This document shows, one piece after another, positions 45,169 through 53,873 of a stretch of DNA of 64,000 nt. The notes beneath the pieces were generated by a model, which did no database searches, was not told the origin of the DNA, and was given only the letters and a program-made list of their open reading frames with translations. The stretch comes from Vibrio diazotrophicus (lineage in GTDB: Bacteria; Pseudomonadota; Gammaproteobacteria; Enterobacterales; Vibrionaceae): the NCBI RefSeq assembly GCF_038452265.1, contig NZ_CP151842.1, positions 3,162,001 through 3,226,000 of the forward strand, in the 5' to 3' direction. The first letter of the stretch is position 1. Each line of letters starts with the position of its first letter. Position numbers and translations under genes: made by a program.

Positions 45169-45657
45169 TCACACCATTTGAATGGCAATTTGATTATTCA
45201 GTGGCTGAACACGTTTTTTCAACGCGTGCAGTTCTTCAATGATGGCGTCATTCAAGCGGCCTTCAGCCTTCTGACGAGTGAGATTTTGTTTCATGCGCTC
45301 TTGTTTCGCCATTCCCTGACGAGCTTCGCCACGAGGCATATCTTTAACAATATGATACAGCTCAGAGATCGCAGGGTATTCAGCTTCGAAATCGACGCGC
45401 TCTTCGCCTTGCACATAATCCATGATGCAGTAAACGCGAATACTTATCTCAGAAAGGTCACATTGTCCCTGAATACCTGCCATGCACAATACGTTTACAC
45501 TTTCGAAAATGTTTGCATTGCGCTTTTCAATAGCCAGAGACTGATGTTGCTGCTGCAACACTTTTTGCTTTTTCAGTTGCAGCAGAAGGTAGCCAGCATA
45601 AGATGCCAGACCAACAATGATCGCAGCGCCAACTATTACTAATAGGGTTACGTTCAT
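45169..45657 (-). CDS. DUF2489 membrane protein
   Basis: 162 residues. An N-terminal membrane span (VTLLVIVGAAIIVGLASYAGYLLLQL) is followed by a helical cytoplasmic domain (IFESVNVLCMAGIQGQCDLSEISIRVYCIMDYV). DUF2489 members lie between yihI and hemN in Vibrio and relatives. No known function. Nine bases after yihI, so co-transcribed. Confidence 0.85.
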   Translation of the reverse strand: MNVTLLVIVGAAIIVGLASYAGYLLLQLKKQKVLQQQHQSLAIEKRNANIFESVNVLCMAGIQGQCDLSEISIRVYCIMDYVQGEERVDFEAEYPAISELYHIVKDMPRGEARQGMAKQERMKQNLTRQKAEGRLNDAIIEELHALKKRVQPLNNQIAIQMV

Positions 45658-45666
45658 TGAAAATCC

Positions 45667-46248
45667 TTAGCCTTTATAATCGTTTAGATCGAGGTTTTCG
45701 AAATCAGACAGGTAGTCATCATCTGATTTTGGCTGACGTTTAGTCGCTTTCGCCGCTGGTTGTTTGCTAGCAGAAAGTTGCTCTTCTTCGTCTTGCTCGT
45801 CTTCAACATCAAGCTCTTCTTCGTAGATGCCCAACTGCTTCATCAACATTTCAATACGGTCTAATTTCTCATCCACGTATTTTTGCAGACCAGCACCCAG
45901 CTTCTCGCCGTTGTCGATACGGTCCAACAATACGTTTAATTGAGCATCATTCTCTAGCATTTCCAGCTCTTTCTCAGCCGAAATACGACGCTCTTGTTTT
46001 GTTGGTTTCTTAGTATCAACAATCAAAGGAATCTTTTTCTTGCTACCTAGACGAGGGTCACGAGCTTGCGCTGCCGCTCTTTCTGATTGCTGCTTGCCTT
46101 CAGAGTGGCGATTACCGCTTTTCAATCCTTTGTGTTTCTTCGCTTTCTTGCGTTCACGACCTTCAACTTCATCATTCTTACGGTTATGTTTACGTGCGAA
46201 AACGAGATCGCCGTTAATACCTGTTTTAGTTTTCTTTTCTCTAGACAT
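45667..46248 (-). CDS. yihI: Der GTPase-activating protein YihI
   Basis: 193 residues. A very basic disordered N-terminus (FARKHNRKNDEVEGRERKKAKKHKG) is followed by an acidic helical region (LERLDNG-like LLDRIDNGEKLGAGLQKYVDEKLDRIEMLMKQLG). YihI stimulates Der (EngA), restraining 50S ribosome assembly in E. coli. It overlaps the methyltransferase by one base and sits beside a CsrC-like RNA gene, as in E. coli. Confidence 0.93.
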   Translation of the reverse strand: MSREKKTKTGINGDLVFARKHNRKNDEVEGRERKKAKKHKGLKSGNRHSEGKQQSERAAAQARDPRLGSKKKIPLIVDTKKPTKQERRISAEKELEMLENDAQLNVLLDRIDNGEKLGAGLQKYVDEKLDRIEMLMKQLGIYEEELDVEDEQDEEEQLSASKQPAAKATKRQPKSDDDYLSDFENLDLNDYKG

Positions 46249-46901
46249 TACTGGGGTTTCCTCAGCAAAATTACATCGTTGCCTATAAATTCAAGTTCGA
46301 GCTTATCTCGCTCAGCCAAAAACTGGAATGTGGCGCGACTAAAGAAGATCACATGTGTGAGGTCATTCTTATAGTGCCAACTAGCAAAAGCATCTCTGTC
46401 TTTTACCATTTTGGTCATTAGACCAATCCAGCCTCCGGGTTTAACCAAATTCAACCATTGCTGCCACACCGTATCTGGGTGATGTAAGTGCTCTATCACC
46501 TCTGTAGCAGTCATAAAATCATATTCTGTCTGTAGCGCCTGTTCATTTGGATGAAAGAAGATATCGTACAACGCCACGTCGTGGCCTGCTTCTTCTAACA
46601 TCAAAGAGAGTGTTGGTCCGGGACCACAGCCAAAATCTAACCCTTTCGAATCTGGAGCCAGTCTTTCAAGCATAGGATCACATACACGAGATAAAAAGCG
46701 ACGATAGCCTGCGTCGTTTGGATCGTTTTCATGTAAGTCATAAAACGCTTTTTCACGCTCAGCACTTAGACGGTGCTGCGGGTTTACAAATACCAACTGA
46801 CATGTCTGACATTGAAGATACTCTCGATGTTTATCTTCAAAATATGCATCGGTTTTATCGCCATTGCATAAAGGGCAGCGACATTGAGGGCAGTTGTGCA
46901 T
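46248..46901 (-). CDS. Class I SAM-dependent methyltransferase with zinc ribbon
   Basis: About 217 residues from the start at 46901 (MHNCPQCRCPLC), preferred to 46982 because AAAGGATG precedes it and the extra residues look non-coding. An N-terminal zinc ribbon has two CxxC pairs (CPQC/CPLC and CQTC region). A Rossmann methyltransferase follows with motif I LDFGCGPGPTLSLMLEEAGHDVALYD and ATEVIEHL. The fold resembles 2-polyprenyl-hydroxyphenol or surface-molecule methyltransferases; the substrate is unknown. Coupled to yihI by TAATG. Confidence 0.85.
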   Translation of the reverse strand: MHNCPQCRCPLCNGDKTDAYFEDKHREYLQCQTCQLVFVNPQHRLSAEREKAFYDLHENDPNDAGYRRFLSRVCDPMLERLAPDSKGLDFGCGPGPTLSLMLEEAGHDVALYDIFFHPNEQALQTEYDFMTATEVIEHLHHPDTVWQQWLNLVKPGGWIGLMTKMVKDRDAFASWHYKNDLTHVIFFSRATFQFLAERDKLELEFIGNDVILLRKPQ

Positions 46902-46992
46902 TTCGGCATCCTTTAACGGGGGATGCGAAACATACCAGAAACTGACGCTAGAGTGGAGACTCGACGAACATTTTTTCAACAATTTAGTTAAA

Positions 46993-47390
46993 AATAAAAA
47001 AAGCGATAGGGTTACCTATCGCTTTCTAAGTCGCCACGTATGTGACAAAAAGTGGGTCGTACCGATTCGGTACACCAATATTCCATTTGTTTTTAATGCT
47101 TTCCCTGCCAAAAAGTGTGTTTTGTCATCATCCTGATGAATTTTGGCCTTCCCTCTTATTGCTACCTTTTATAGCAAGTGTTACTTCCTGTAGCAAAGCG
47201 GTCCTTTGCTCGATCCTTTACACTGTCTTACCTTTAGACGAAGTGACCATCCTTATCCCAATAAGTATCCTACTTATTGTCTGTCCCTTACCGGAATGCA
47301 AGCTATCCCTACCTGCTCCTTGGAGACCTTCATGGTCTGAGTTCCTCTGTCAGCATCTTGCCAACACAGGAACTTTACGCCGATGACGCG
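46993..47390 (-). ncRNA. csrC: CsrB/CsrC-family regulatory RNA (CsrC-like)
   Basis: No ORF explains 46983-47651. The minus strand carries 14 GGA triplets in ~350 nt, most as AGGA or AGGGA. Several sit in hairpin loops: AATAAGTAGGATACTTATT (47260-47278) and TCATCAGGATGATGA (47125-47139). It ends in a strong terminator (stem AAAGCGATAGG / CCTATCGCTTT, 47000-47025, then T-run). This is how CsrB-type RNAs sequester CsrA. E. coli csrC lies at the same place, between engB and yihI. The 5' end is estimated. A loose UAS-like dyad TGTTAA-N6-CTTAAC for the VarA/GacA regulator lies upstream around 47460-47490. Confidence 0.87.
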
Positions 47391-47589
47391 TTTAAACAAT
47401 GGATCTAGCTCTAATTTTTAAGCCAATTTTCTCAACCTTAATCAAGCTCTATACAAATCAATTAGTTAAGATTTGGTTAACAATAAGATAAGCAGTCAGT
47501 ATGGCAAATATCTCACAAGGTCATCAGCCATTTCTGATAATGAGCCTTTATGGAACCATGATTAGAGAAGAAAACTTAGCCCTAAAACG

Positions 47590-47621
47590 CAACAACCCCG
47601 AAGCGGACTTCAGGGTTGTTT
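47590..47621 (-). terminator. Terminator of the cytochrome c4 gene
   Basis: AACAACCC...GAAG / CTTC...GGGTTGTT stem (47591-47620) with a CGGA loop, then GCGTTTTAGG on minus. It isolates cytochrome c4 from the downstream RNA gene. Confidence 0.8.
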
Positions 47622-47651
47622 ACAACATTGCTCGAACTTGGCTAGGCTTCG

Positions 47652-48269
47652 TTAGTGCAGACCACCAACATATTTAGACAAAATTTCGATGTCAGCATCA
47701 GTTAACTTCTTAGCAACATCACGCATCATAGCGTTCATGTCATTACCACGCGAATCATCGCGGAATTTCATCAGCTGAGCTTTAATATAATCAGCATGCT
47801 GACCAGAAATTTTAGGGAACCCTGAAAGTTCTGTACCATTACCACGTGGGCCATGACATGCGATACACGCTGTTAGACCACGAGAGGCGTCACCCGCTGT
47901 ATATAGTGCTTTACCCGTGCTTACTACATCTTCAGGTGTAGAGTTAGAAGAGATAGGGAGTGAAGAGAAGTAAGCGGCCAAGTCAGACATGTCTTCGTCG
48001 CTAAGTGGCATCGCCATAGCGCTCATTACAGGGTCGTAACGGCCTTGTTTACCAGCACTCGTCGCACCAAGTTTGAGATCTTTTAGCTGCTTCTCAATAT
48101 ACTTAGCGTGTTGGCCAGCAAGTTTAGGGTAAGTTGTAATTAGACTGTTGCCATCAGCACCGTGACAGGCAACACACGTTTCGGATTTTGCTTTGCCAGC
48201 TTCTATGCTGCCTTGGGCCCATACGGAGCAGCTGGCTAAAAGACTCAATATTAGCGCTAATTTATTCAT
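47652..48269 (-). CDS. Diheme cytochrome c4
   Basis: About 205 residues from the start at 48269; a signal peptide (MNKLALILSLLASCSVWA) follows directly, whereas the ATG at 48359 would hide it. Two c-type heme sites, CVACH and CIACH, lie in duplicated domains, each with a downstream methionine ligand region. Cytochrome c4 is a periplasmic electron carrier to cbb3-type or other terminal oxidases. Divergent from engB. Confidence 0.93.
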   Translation of the reverse strand: MNKLALILSLLASCSVWAQGSIEAGKAKSETCVACHGADGNSLITTYPKLAGQHAKYIEKQLKDLKLGATSAGKQGRYDPVMSAMAMPLSDEDMSDLAAYFSSLPISSNSTPEDVVSTGKALYTAGDASRGLTACIACHGPRGNGTELSGFPKISGQHADYIKAQLMKFRDDSRGNDMNAMMRDVAKKLTDADIEILSKYVGGLH

Positions 48270-48404
48270 GACATTCCATTTATAATAATCAAGCTTCCAG
48301 TACCACTGTGGTACAATTGGCGACCTTATGCCGAGCACGGTTATTTTACACAATTTCACAAAAAAGTAATCAATCGACTACACAAAGTCGAGATGGAGTT
48401 AACA

Positions 48405-49070
48405 GTGAGCGTAAAAATTCATTATCAAAACACGCATTTCATTACCAGTGCACCAGACATTCGCCATCTTCCAGCTGACGAAGGTATCGAAATTGCGTTT
48501 GCAGGACGCTCAAATGCTGGCAAATCTAGTTCTCTCAATCGATTAACCAATCAGAAGAGCCTAGCAAAAACCAGTAAAACCCCAGGACGAACTCAGTTAA
48601 TTAACTTGTTTAAAGTGACCGAAGGTTGCCACATTGTTGACTTACCGGGCTATGGTTTTGCTCAAGTTCCACTAGAAATGAAGAAGAAGTGGCAACAATC
48701 TTTAGGTGAGTACTTACAAAAGCGCCAATGCCTAAAAGGTTTGGTGGTTTTGATGGATATTCGTCACCCGATGAAAGATCTCGACCAACAACTCATTGTG
48801 TGGGCGGTTGAGTGTGGCATCCCTGTTCAGGTACTACTTACTAAAGCGGACAAGCTAAAGAGCGGCGCACGTAAAGCGCAAATTCTGAAAATCCGTAGTG
48901 ATGCGAAAGAATTTGGTGGCGACGTAAGTGTTGACGGCTTCTCTTCATTGAGCGGTATCGGCGTTGATATTCTACGCGCTAAGCTTGATGCTTGGTTTGC
49001 ACCAGCACTTGCTGAGCAATTGGTTGTAGAAGTACTTGAAGACCAACAGCAAGACGCTGAAGAAGAATAA
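48405..49070 (+). CDS. engB: Ribosome-assembly GTPase EngB (YihA)
   Basis: About 221 residues. G1 GRSNAGKSS, G3 DLPGYG and G4 TKADK are present. Essential in E. coli for 50S maturation. I favour the GTG at 48405 (reading VSVKIHYQNTHF) because GGAG lies 6 nt upstream and homologues start here. An in-frame ATG at 48393 adds four residues and overlaps that ribosome site. Followed by a terminator. Confidence 0.94.
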   Translation: MSVKIHYQNTHFITSAPDIRHLPADEGIEIAFAGRSNAGKSSSLNRLTNQKSLAKTSKTPGRTQLINLFKVTEGCHIVDLPGYGFAQVPLEMKKKWQQSLGEYLQKRQCLKGLVVLMDIRHPMKDLDQQLIVWAVECGIPVQVLLTKADKLKSGARKAQILKIRSDAKEFGGDVSVDGFSSLSGIGVDILRAKLDAWFAPALAEQLVVEVLEDQQQDAEEE

Positions 49071-49100
49071 ATAGAAGGATTTTGCCTTCTCAGAAATATG

Positions 49101-49127
49101 AGCCCTGCCAATTGGTGGGGCTTTTTG
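49101..49127 (+). terminator. Terminator of engB
   Basis: AGCCCTGCC / GGTGGGGCT (two wobble pairs) with an AATT loop, followed by TTTTTGTTATTT. Confidence 0.8.
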
Positions 49128-49147
49128 TTATTTAAAAGTGGCAGATA

Positions 49148-49335
49148 CAAAAATCCCCACCTAAGTGGGGGAATGGAGAGAATAAAAGCTAATCGTTATT
49201 GTTATGCGGTTTAGCATTCCCCAAACGCCTAGTAAAAACAATATGGTTTGATCACGAAAAATCCCTTCCACATTAGCTTCACTTTATTTTTATTAAATAT
49301 CAGATAGTTACAAAACTATTTATAGAATCATTACT
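49148..49335 (-). ncRNA. Candidate small RNA between Spot 42 and engB
   Basis: A terminator-type hairpin (TCCCCAC / GTGGGGG, 49154-49171) has its T-run only on minus (ATTTTTG), yet no minus-strand gene lies between it and the Spot 42 terminator at 49495. An independent transcript is therefore likely. In Aliivibrio salmonicida a second sRNA (VSsrna24) was reported in this same spf intergenic region; this may be its counterpart. The 5' end is unknown. A 14-codon ORF (49229-49273) lies inside, reading MWKGFFVIKPYCFY, of uncertain meaning. Confidence 0.45.
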
Positions 49336-49494
49336 CTAATAAGAATCATCAAACGTGCTGATATAAAATTACGAAACTGACATTAGAATTCACGAAAACA
49401 CTGTGTGGGTATCGGCGGTAAAAGAAGAAAAGCTCAGAAGATTTTTGGTAAAAGAAAGGCAACTTACGAGAAGAAAAAGTTTTGTAGCGCACAA

Positions 49495-49600
49495 GAAAAA
49501 ACGCCCCAGTCAAAAAGAGACTGGGGCGGCTGAATCAGCCTAATCCAATAACGTGAAACAAAAGGTCTGAAAGATAGAACATCTTACCTCTGTACCCTAC
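49495..49600 (-). ncRNA. spf: Spot 42 RNA
   Basis: The minus strand from 49600 reads GTAGGGTACAGAGGTAAGAT, then TTCTATCTTTCAGACC, nearly identical to E. coli Spot 42. It ends in the same CGCCCCAGTC / GACTGGGGCG terminator and T-run. About 106 nt. An Hfq-dependent sRNA repressed by cAMP-CRP in E. coli, limiting use of secondary carbon sources when glucose is present. Location downstream of polA is conserved. Confidence 0.97.
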
Positions 49601-49721
49601 GAAAGTTAATGTACAACAATTGGTCAGAAATGAAAACCACTTTTGTAATTTTTTTTCATTAAGTTTTTATTAAGCTACATAAACATTTGAAATGCGTTTG
49701 TTTTTTTATAGGTAAAAATAA

Positions 49722-49743
49722 AGCCAGCATTTGTGCGCTGGCT
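49722..49743 (-). terminator. Terminator of polA
   Basis: AGCCAGC / GCTGGCT stem with an 8-nt loop and TTTATTTTTACC after it on minus, ~35 nt past the polA stop. It separates polA from Spot 42. Confidence 0.85.
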
Positions 49744-49778
49744 CATGTTTATCTCGTGTTTTGGACGATTCAGTGTGA

Positions 49779-52577
49779 TTAGTGTGCCTGATCCCAGTTG
49801 TCACCATGCCCTGCTTCGGCAACCAGTGGCACTTTAAGTTCAGCGGCAGATTCCATCAATTCTCGTACTTTACTTTCAATTTCGGATAAAGCTGACTCTT
49901 CAACCTCAAACACCAATTCATCGTGCACTTGCATCAGCAGTTTCACTCGACCATCACCCTCTTGGCGAATCCATTCATCAACCAGCAACATGGCTTTCTT
50001 GATGATGTCCGCAGCGGTTCCTTGCATAGGTGCGTTGATCGCTGCACGTTCCGCAGCTTTACGACGCATACCGTTGCGAGACTTGATTTCCGGCAAGTGA
50101 AGACGACGACCAAAAATGGTTTCAACATAGCCCTGCTCAGAAGCCGCACTGCGTGTATCTTCCATATATTGCATCACGCCAGGGTAGCGTTCGAAGTATC
50201 TGTCCATATAGGTTTGTGCTTCACCACGTGGAATGCCCAGTTGTTTAGCCAGACCAAATGCACTCATGCCGTAGATCAAACCGAAGTTAACCGCTTTCGC
50301 TCGGCGACGCTGTTCACTGGTAACCTGATCAATACTGACGCCCAAGATCTCCGCAGCCGTTGCCGCATGGATATCTTTACCTTGTTGGAACGCTTCCAAT
50401 AGTGCTTTGTCACCTGACAGGTGCGCCATAATGCGCAGTTCGATTTGCGAGTAGTCGACAGCCATAATTTTCCAGCCATGCGGAGCAATAAACGCTTGGC
50501 GAATACGGCGACCTTCCTCGTTACGAATTGGAATGTTCTGTAAGTTTGGATCGGTTGAAGATAAACGACCTGTTGCCGTTACCGCCTGATGATAAGAAGT
50601 ATGTACGCGCCCAGTTGTTGGGTTAATCATCTTAGGTAGCTTGTCGGTATAAGTCGATTTCAGCTTCGCCAAACCTCGATATTCCAAGATCACAGCCGGT
50701 AGCGGGTAATCCAATGCTAACTCTTGCAGCACTTCCTCGTTGGTTGACGGTGTGCCTGAAGGCGTTTTTTTCACAACCGGAAGCTTCATCTGATCGAACA
50801 GAATGGTTTGCAGCTGCTTTGGTGAGCTTAAGTTGAACTCTTGCCCTGCAATTTCAAACGCTTTCTTCTCTAGCTCATCAAGGCGAAGAGCAATTTCTTG
50901 TGATTGAGTACCAAGCAGCATGTCATTAATCAACACGCCAGTTCGTTCGATGCGCGAAATCACAGGAACCAGTGGAATTTCAATATCACGGTAGATAGAA
51001 AGCAGTTTTTCATCTTGCTCAATTAACGGCCACAAACGATTGTGGAGACAAAGAGTCACATCCGCATCTTCTGCTGCGTATGGCGCCGCTTGCTCTAAAT
51101 CTATTTGGTTGAAAGTCAGCTGGTTTTTACCTTTGCCCGCCACTTGCTCAAACGAAATACAGCTATGCTGCATAAAGCGCAGCGCCAAGCTGTCCATATC
51201 GTGCTTACCGCCCACACTGTTGTAGACGTAAGAGGCCAACATAGTGTCGTGCGCAATGCCGCGCATCTCAATACCATAACGTGCAAGTACGCTCGCATCG
51301 TATTTCAGGTTCTGGCCAACTTTATGTTTTGACTCATCTTCTAAAATCGGTTTTAGCTGCTCCAGCACCCATTCACGACTGAGCTGCTCTGGTGCATCAA
51401 GGTAGTCATGAGCAACCGGAACATATGCCGCCTCACCTTCCGCCACAGCAAACGACACGCCCACTAAGTTAGCGACCATGTAATCTAGGCTGTCCGTTTC
51501 AGTGTCAAATGCAAACAGCTCTGCTGATTGCAATTTCTCCAGCCACGCTTTAAACATTTCTTGATCAAGAATGGTTTGATACTGACTGCGGTCGATTTTT
51601 ACTGCTGAGGTATCAGCTTGAAGTGCGACACTCGCACTAGACGCTGTGGATGCGGTATCACCGCTCTTCTCAACGGCTTCAACAACACCAGATCCGCCCT
51701 CTAGCAACTCAGACAACCAAGATTTGAATGCCATTTTGCCGTACAGCTCAATCAGAGCATCACGATCCGGCGTTTGTTTATGCAGAGATTCAGGTGTATT
51801 TTCCAGCTCAACATCGAGCTTAATGGTTGCCAACTTGTAAGACATGTATGCGTTTTCGCGATTATCTTCGAGTTTCTGAGCCATGGTTTTAGAACCACGG
51901 AAACCTAAGTCAGCAATCTTATCTAAGTTCTCATAGAGCGCATCCAGACCGCCGATGCCTTGCAGCAGTGCCGTTGCGGTTTTATCACCCACTCCCGGTA
52001 CACCTGGAATGTTATCGACCTTATCACCCATCAGTGCGAGGTAATCGATAATCAGCTCAGGCGGAATACCAAACTTCTCAATCACGCCTTCCCTGTCCAT
52101 CACCACATTGGTCATGGTGTTGATTAGAGTGACGTTATCGTCCACCAACTGAGCCATATCTTTATCACCCGTACTGATAAGTACCGGCATGCCCGCTTGT
52201 GACGCCTGAGAAGCCAAGGTGCCGATCACGTCGTCCGCTTCCACACCTTCAACAGATAGCAATGGCAAACCCATTGCGCGAATAATGTTGTGTAGCGGCT
52301 CAATCTGACAACGCAGGTCATCCGGCATTGGCGGACGATGAGCCTTATATTCTGGAAACATGTCATCACGGAACGTTTTGCCTTTGGCATCAAAAATAAC
52401 GGCAATACGATCCGAAGCAAATTGGCGCATCATAGAACGGACCATATTCACTACACCGTAAACAGCGTTAGTTGGAATATCCCCATTACTCATGGTGCCT
52501 GGATAAGCGTGGAATGCGCGATATAAATAAGAAGAACCGTCGATCAAAATTAACGGATTATCAGGAATGCGAGCCAT
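49779..52577 (-). CDS. polA: DNA polymerase I
   Basis: 932 residues, full length. Three domains: 5'-3' exonuclease (1-~290, ILIDGSSYLYRAFHA), 3'-5' proofreading exonuclease with the DTE motif intact (FAFDTETDSLD, near 355) and the polymerase (VDYSQIELRIMAHLSGD, QVHDELVFEV). It removes Okazaki primers and fills gaps. A pair of inverted DnaA boxes lies ~130-160 bp upstream of the start, as also described for E. coli polA. Confidence 0.98.
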   Translation of the reverse strand: MARIPDNPLILIDGSSYLYRAFHAYPGTMSNGDIPTNAVYGVVNMVRSMMRQFASDRIAVIFDAKGKTFRDDMFPEYKAHRPPMPDDLRCQIEPLHNIIRAMGLPLLSVEGVEADDVIGTLASQASQAGMPVLISTGDKDMAQLVDDNVTLINTMTNVVMDREGVIEKFGIPPELIIDYLALMGDKVDNIPGVPGVGDKTATALLQGIGGLDALYENLDKIADLGFRGSKTMAQKLEDNRENAYMSYKLATIKLDVELENTPESLHKQTPDRDALIELYGKMAFKSWLSELLEGGSGVVEAVEKSGDTASTASSASVALQADTSAVKIDRSQYQTILDQEMFKAWLEKLQSAELFAFDTETDSLDYMVANLVGVSFAVAEGEAAYVPVAHDYLDAPEQLSREWVLEQLKPILEDESKHKVGQNLKYDASVLARYGIEMRGIAHDTMLASYVYNSVGGKHDMDSLALRFMQHSCISFEQVAGKGKNQLTFNQIDLEQAAPYAAEDADVTLCLHNRLWPLIEQDEKLLSIYRDIEIPLVPVISRIERTGVLINDMLLGTQSQEIALRLDELEKKAFEIAGQEFNLSSPKQLQTILFDQMKLPVVKKTPSGTPSTNEEVLQELALDYPLPAVILEYRGLAKLKSTYTDKLPKMINPTTGRVHTSYHQAVTATGRLSSTDPNLQNIPIRNEEGRRIRQAFIAPHGWKIMAVDYSQIELRIMAHLSGDKALLEAFQQGKDIHAATAAEILGVSIDQVTSEQRRRAKAVNFGLIYGMSAFGLAKQLGIPRGEAQTYMDRYFERYPGVMQYMEDTRSAASEQGYVETIFGRRLHLPEIKSRNGMRRKAAERAAINAPMQGTAADIIKKAMLLVDEWIRQEGDGRVKLLMQVHDELVFEVEESALSEIESKVRELMESAAELKVPLVAEAGHGDNWDQAH

Positions 52578-52703
52578 AGTGTTGCTAGTCCAATGAGAAA
52601 CAATTGGCGACTAGGATGCCACGACTGTGTTCAGGATTCTATGTTACCTTGCAGACTCAAGTTCACGCTTTCGTCTAATTACTCACCAACACACAAACAC
52701 TTC

Positions 52704-52736
52704 TGTGGATAACTCTGTTTATAGATTTTATCCACT
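52704..52736. promoter_or_regulatory. Two inverted DnaA boxes upstream of polA
   Basis: TGTGGATAA (52704-52712) and TTATCCACT (52728-52736) face each other with 15 bp between. The first is a perfect DnaA box and the second differs at the last base. DnaA stimulates polA transcription in E. coli through similar boxes, so the same link of initiation to repair/primer removal is likely here. Confidence 0.7.
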
Positions 52737-53070
52737 GGTTATTAAAGTGTAAAAAACAGCAGAGAAACATTACTTAATTAATTGTTTTTTAAAATAAAAA
52801 TAAAAGATCTAAGTTTTAAAATACGATCATCCTCCGATCATTAATTGTGGAAAAGACACTCGGTGTCCTTTTAGTCACCTTGAGATCTTGATCCAAAATG
52901 AATGATGAATTTTCATACTCTGACACAGAATTCTTACAAAAGAGGATTTTTCTGACGGTGAGAAATCTGGTTAATCACTGAAAATAAAAACTTGTTACTA
53001 TACATCTCATACCAAACAGAAAAATATAAGATCGTAGCCTCGCCAGAAAGGAGCGGTGGATAAGTGGCAT

Positions 53071-53288
53071 AAAAAAAGCGACATCGTTTGATGTCGCCTA
53101 GCAATATAAGGTCAGCCTGAAATAAAACGTTCAGCACTACCGAAAAGCTTAAAATTACACTGGAAGCAATGTGAGCAATGTCGTGTCAAAAAGAATAGGT
53201 TCGTTCATTCAGCTGTTCATTCTTTGCAATTAAACAAGTTTAAAAAGCAAGTCACTCACATCCTTATGAAATTCACTCATTCCCTAAG
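53071..53288 (-). ncRNA. ryhB: RyhB iron-responsive small RNA
   Basis: The minus strand contains ACACGACATTGCTCACATTG then CTTCCAGT (53157-53186), the conserved RyhB core. A Fur box sits over the promoter (53299-53317), -35 TTGACA at 53320-53325, and a strong terminator closes it (GCGACATC / GATGTCGC, 53078-53097, with seven T). The length, ~220 nt, fits the long Vibrio RyhB rather than the ~90-nt E. coli form, and V. cholerae ryhB has the same neighbourhood. With Hfq it silences iron-using proteins when iron is scarce. The start is estimated to within ~10 nt. Confidence 0.95.
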
Positions 53289-53298
53289 ACAAAGTTAA

Positions 53299-53317
53299 TA
53301 ATAATGATTCTCATTTG
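53299..53317 (-). promoter_or_regulatory. Fur box over the ryhB promoter
   Basis: AATGAGAATCATTAT on minus matches 14 of 15 central positions of the Fur consensus. It lies between the -35 TTGACA and the -10 region, so Fe-Fur would block RNA polymerase directly. Confidence 0.88.
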
Positions 53318-53344
53318 ACTGTCAACACTAAATGAGAAAAAATC

Positions 53345-53782
53345 TCATTTATTTTTTAACTGCTTCACAAAGTGGATACGGCTTTCCAATAGCGGCTCAT
53401 ATGGTTCAAAGTTCTCAATCAGGTAGTTATTCCTTAATAGCAGCCTCAACATAGCTGGAAACTGATTGCGCGATTTAACCTTAAGCTGTTGATATCCTTG
53501 TTCAATAACCCAAGATTCCTGCACATCTAATAGCTTTTGTGCCAACCCCAAATTGCGAGCTTTAGGCGAAACACCACCAAACCAACTGTAGAAAGTATCT
53601 GAATCGAGCTCGTAGCCGATTTTGAAACCTAATATTTGGCCTTGTTGCTCCGCAACCAGAATCAAATGGCGCTTACCTTCTAATCGCTGATCTAAGCTTT
53701 GTTCGTTTTCTTTAACAATGAACTCATCAATTTCAGTCACCACGGTTACAACTTCAGACAAACTGCCTTCACGTATCTTCAT
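53345..53782 (-). CDS. GNAT-family N-acetyltransferase
   Basis: 145 residues. GNAT core with HLILVAEQQGQILGFKIGYE and an acetyl-CoA loop region (GVSPKARNLGLAQKLLDVQESWVIEQGYQQLKVKSRN), although the usual R/Q-xx-G-x-G/A loop reads RNLGLA. Substrate unknown. It lies between hemB and ryhB; its stop overlaps the region upstream of the Fur box, and no separate terminator follows. Confidence 0.82.
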   Translation of the reverse strand: MKIREGSLSEVVTVVTEIDEFIVKENEQSLDQRLEGKRHLILVAEQQGQILGFKIGYELDSDTFYSWFGGVSPKARNLGLAQKLLDVQESWVIEQGYQQLKVKSRNQFPAMLRLLLRNNYLIENFEPYEPLLESRIHFVKQLKNK

Positions 53783-53812
53783 TATTGTTTCCTTAAATTG
53801 AGTTCAAAAAGA

Positions 53813-53837
53813 AAAGGCTGGTCAATGGCCAGCCTTT
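53813..53837 (-). terminator. Terminator of hemB
   Basis: AAAGGCTGG / CCAGCCTTT stem with a 7-nt loop, then TTCTTTTTG on minus, ~40 nt past the hemB stop. Confidence 0.85.
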
Positions 53838-53873
53838 AGTGACTTGTTCGTTTTCTGGTTTATTTTAGGGGTT

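Noticed and set aside
46040..46374. Plus-strand ORFs over yihI and the methyltransferase
   Set aside because: Antisense shadows of two well-supported coupled genes.
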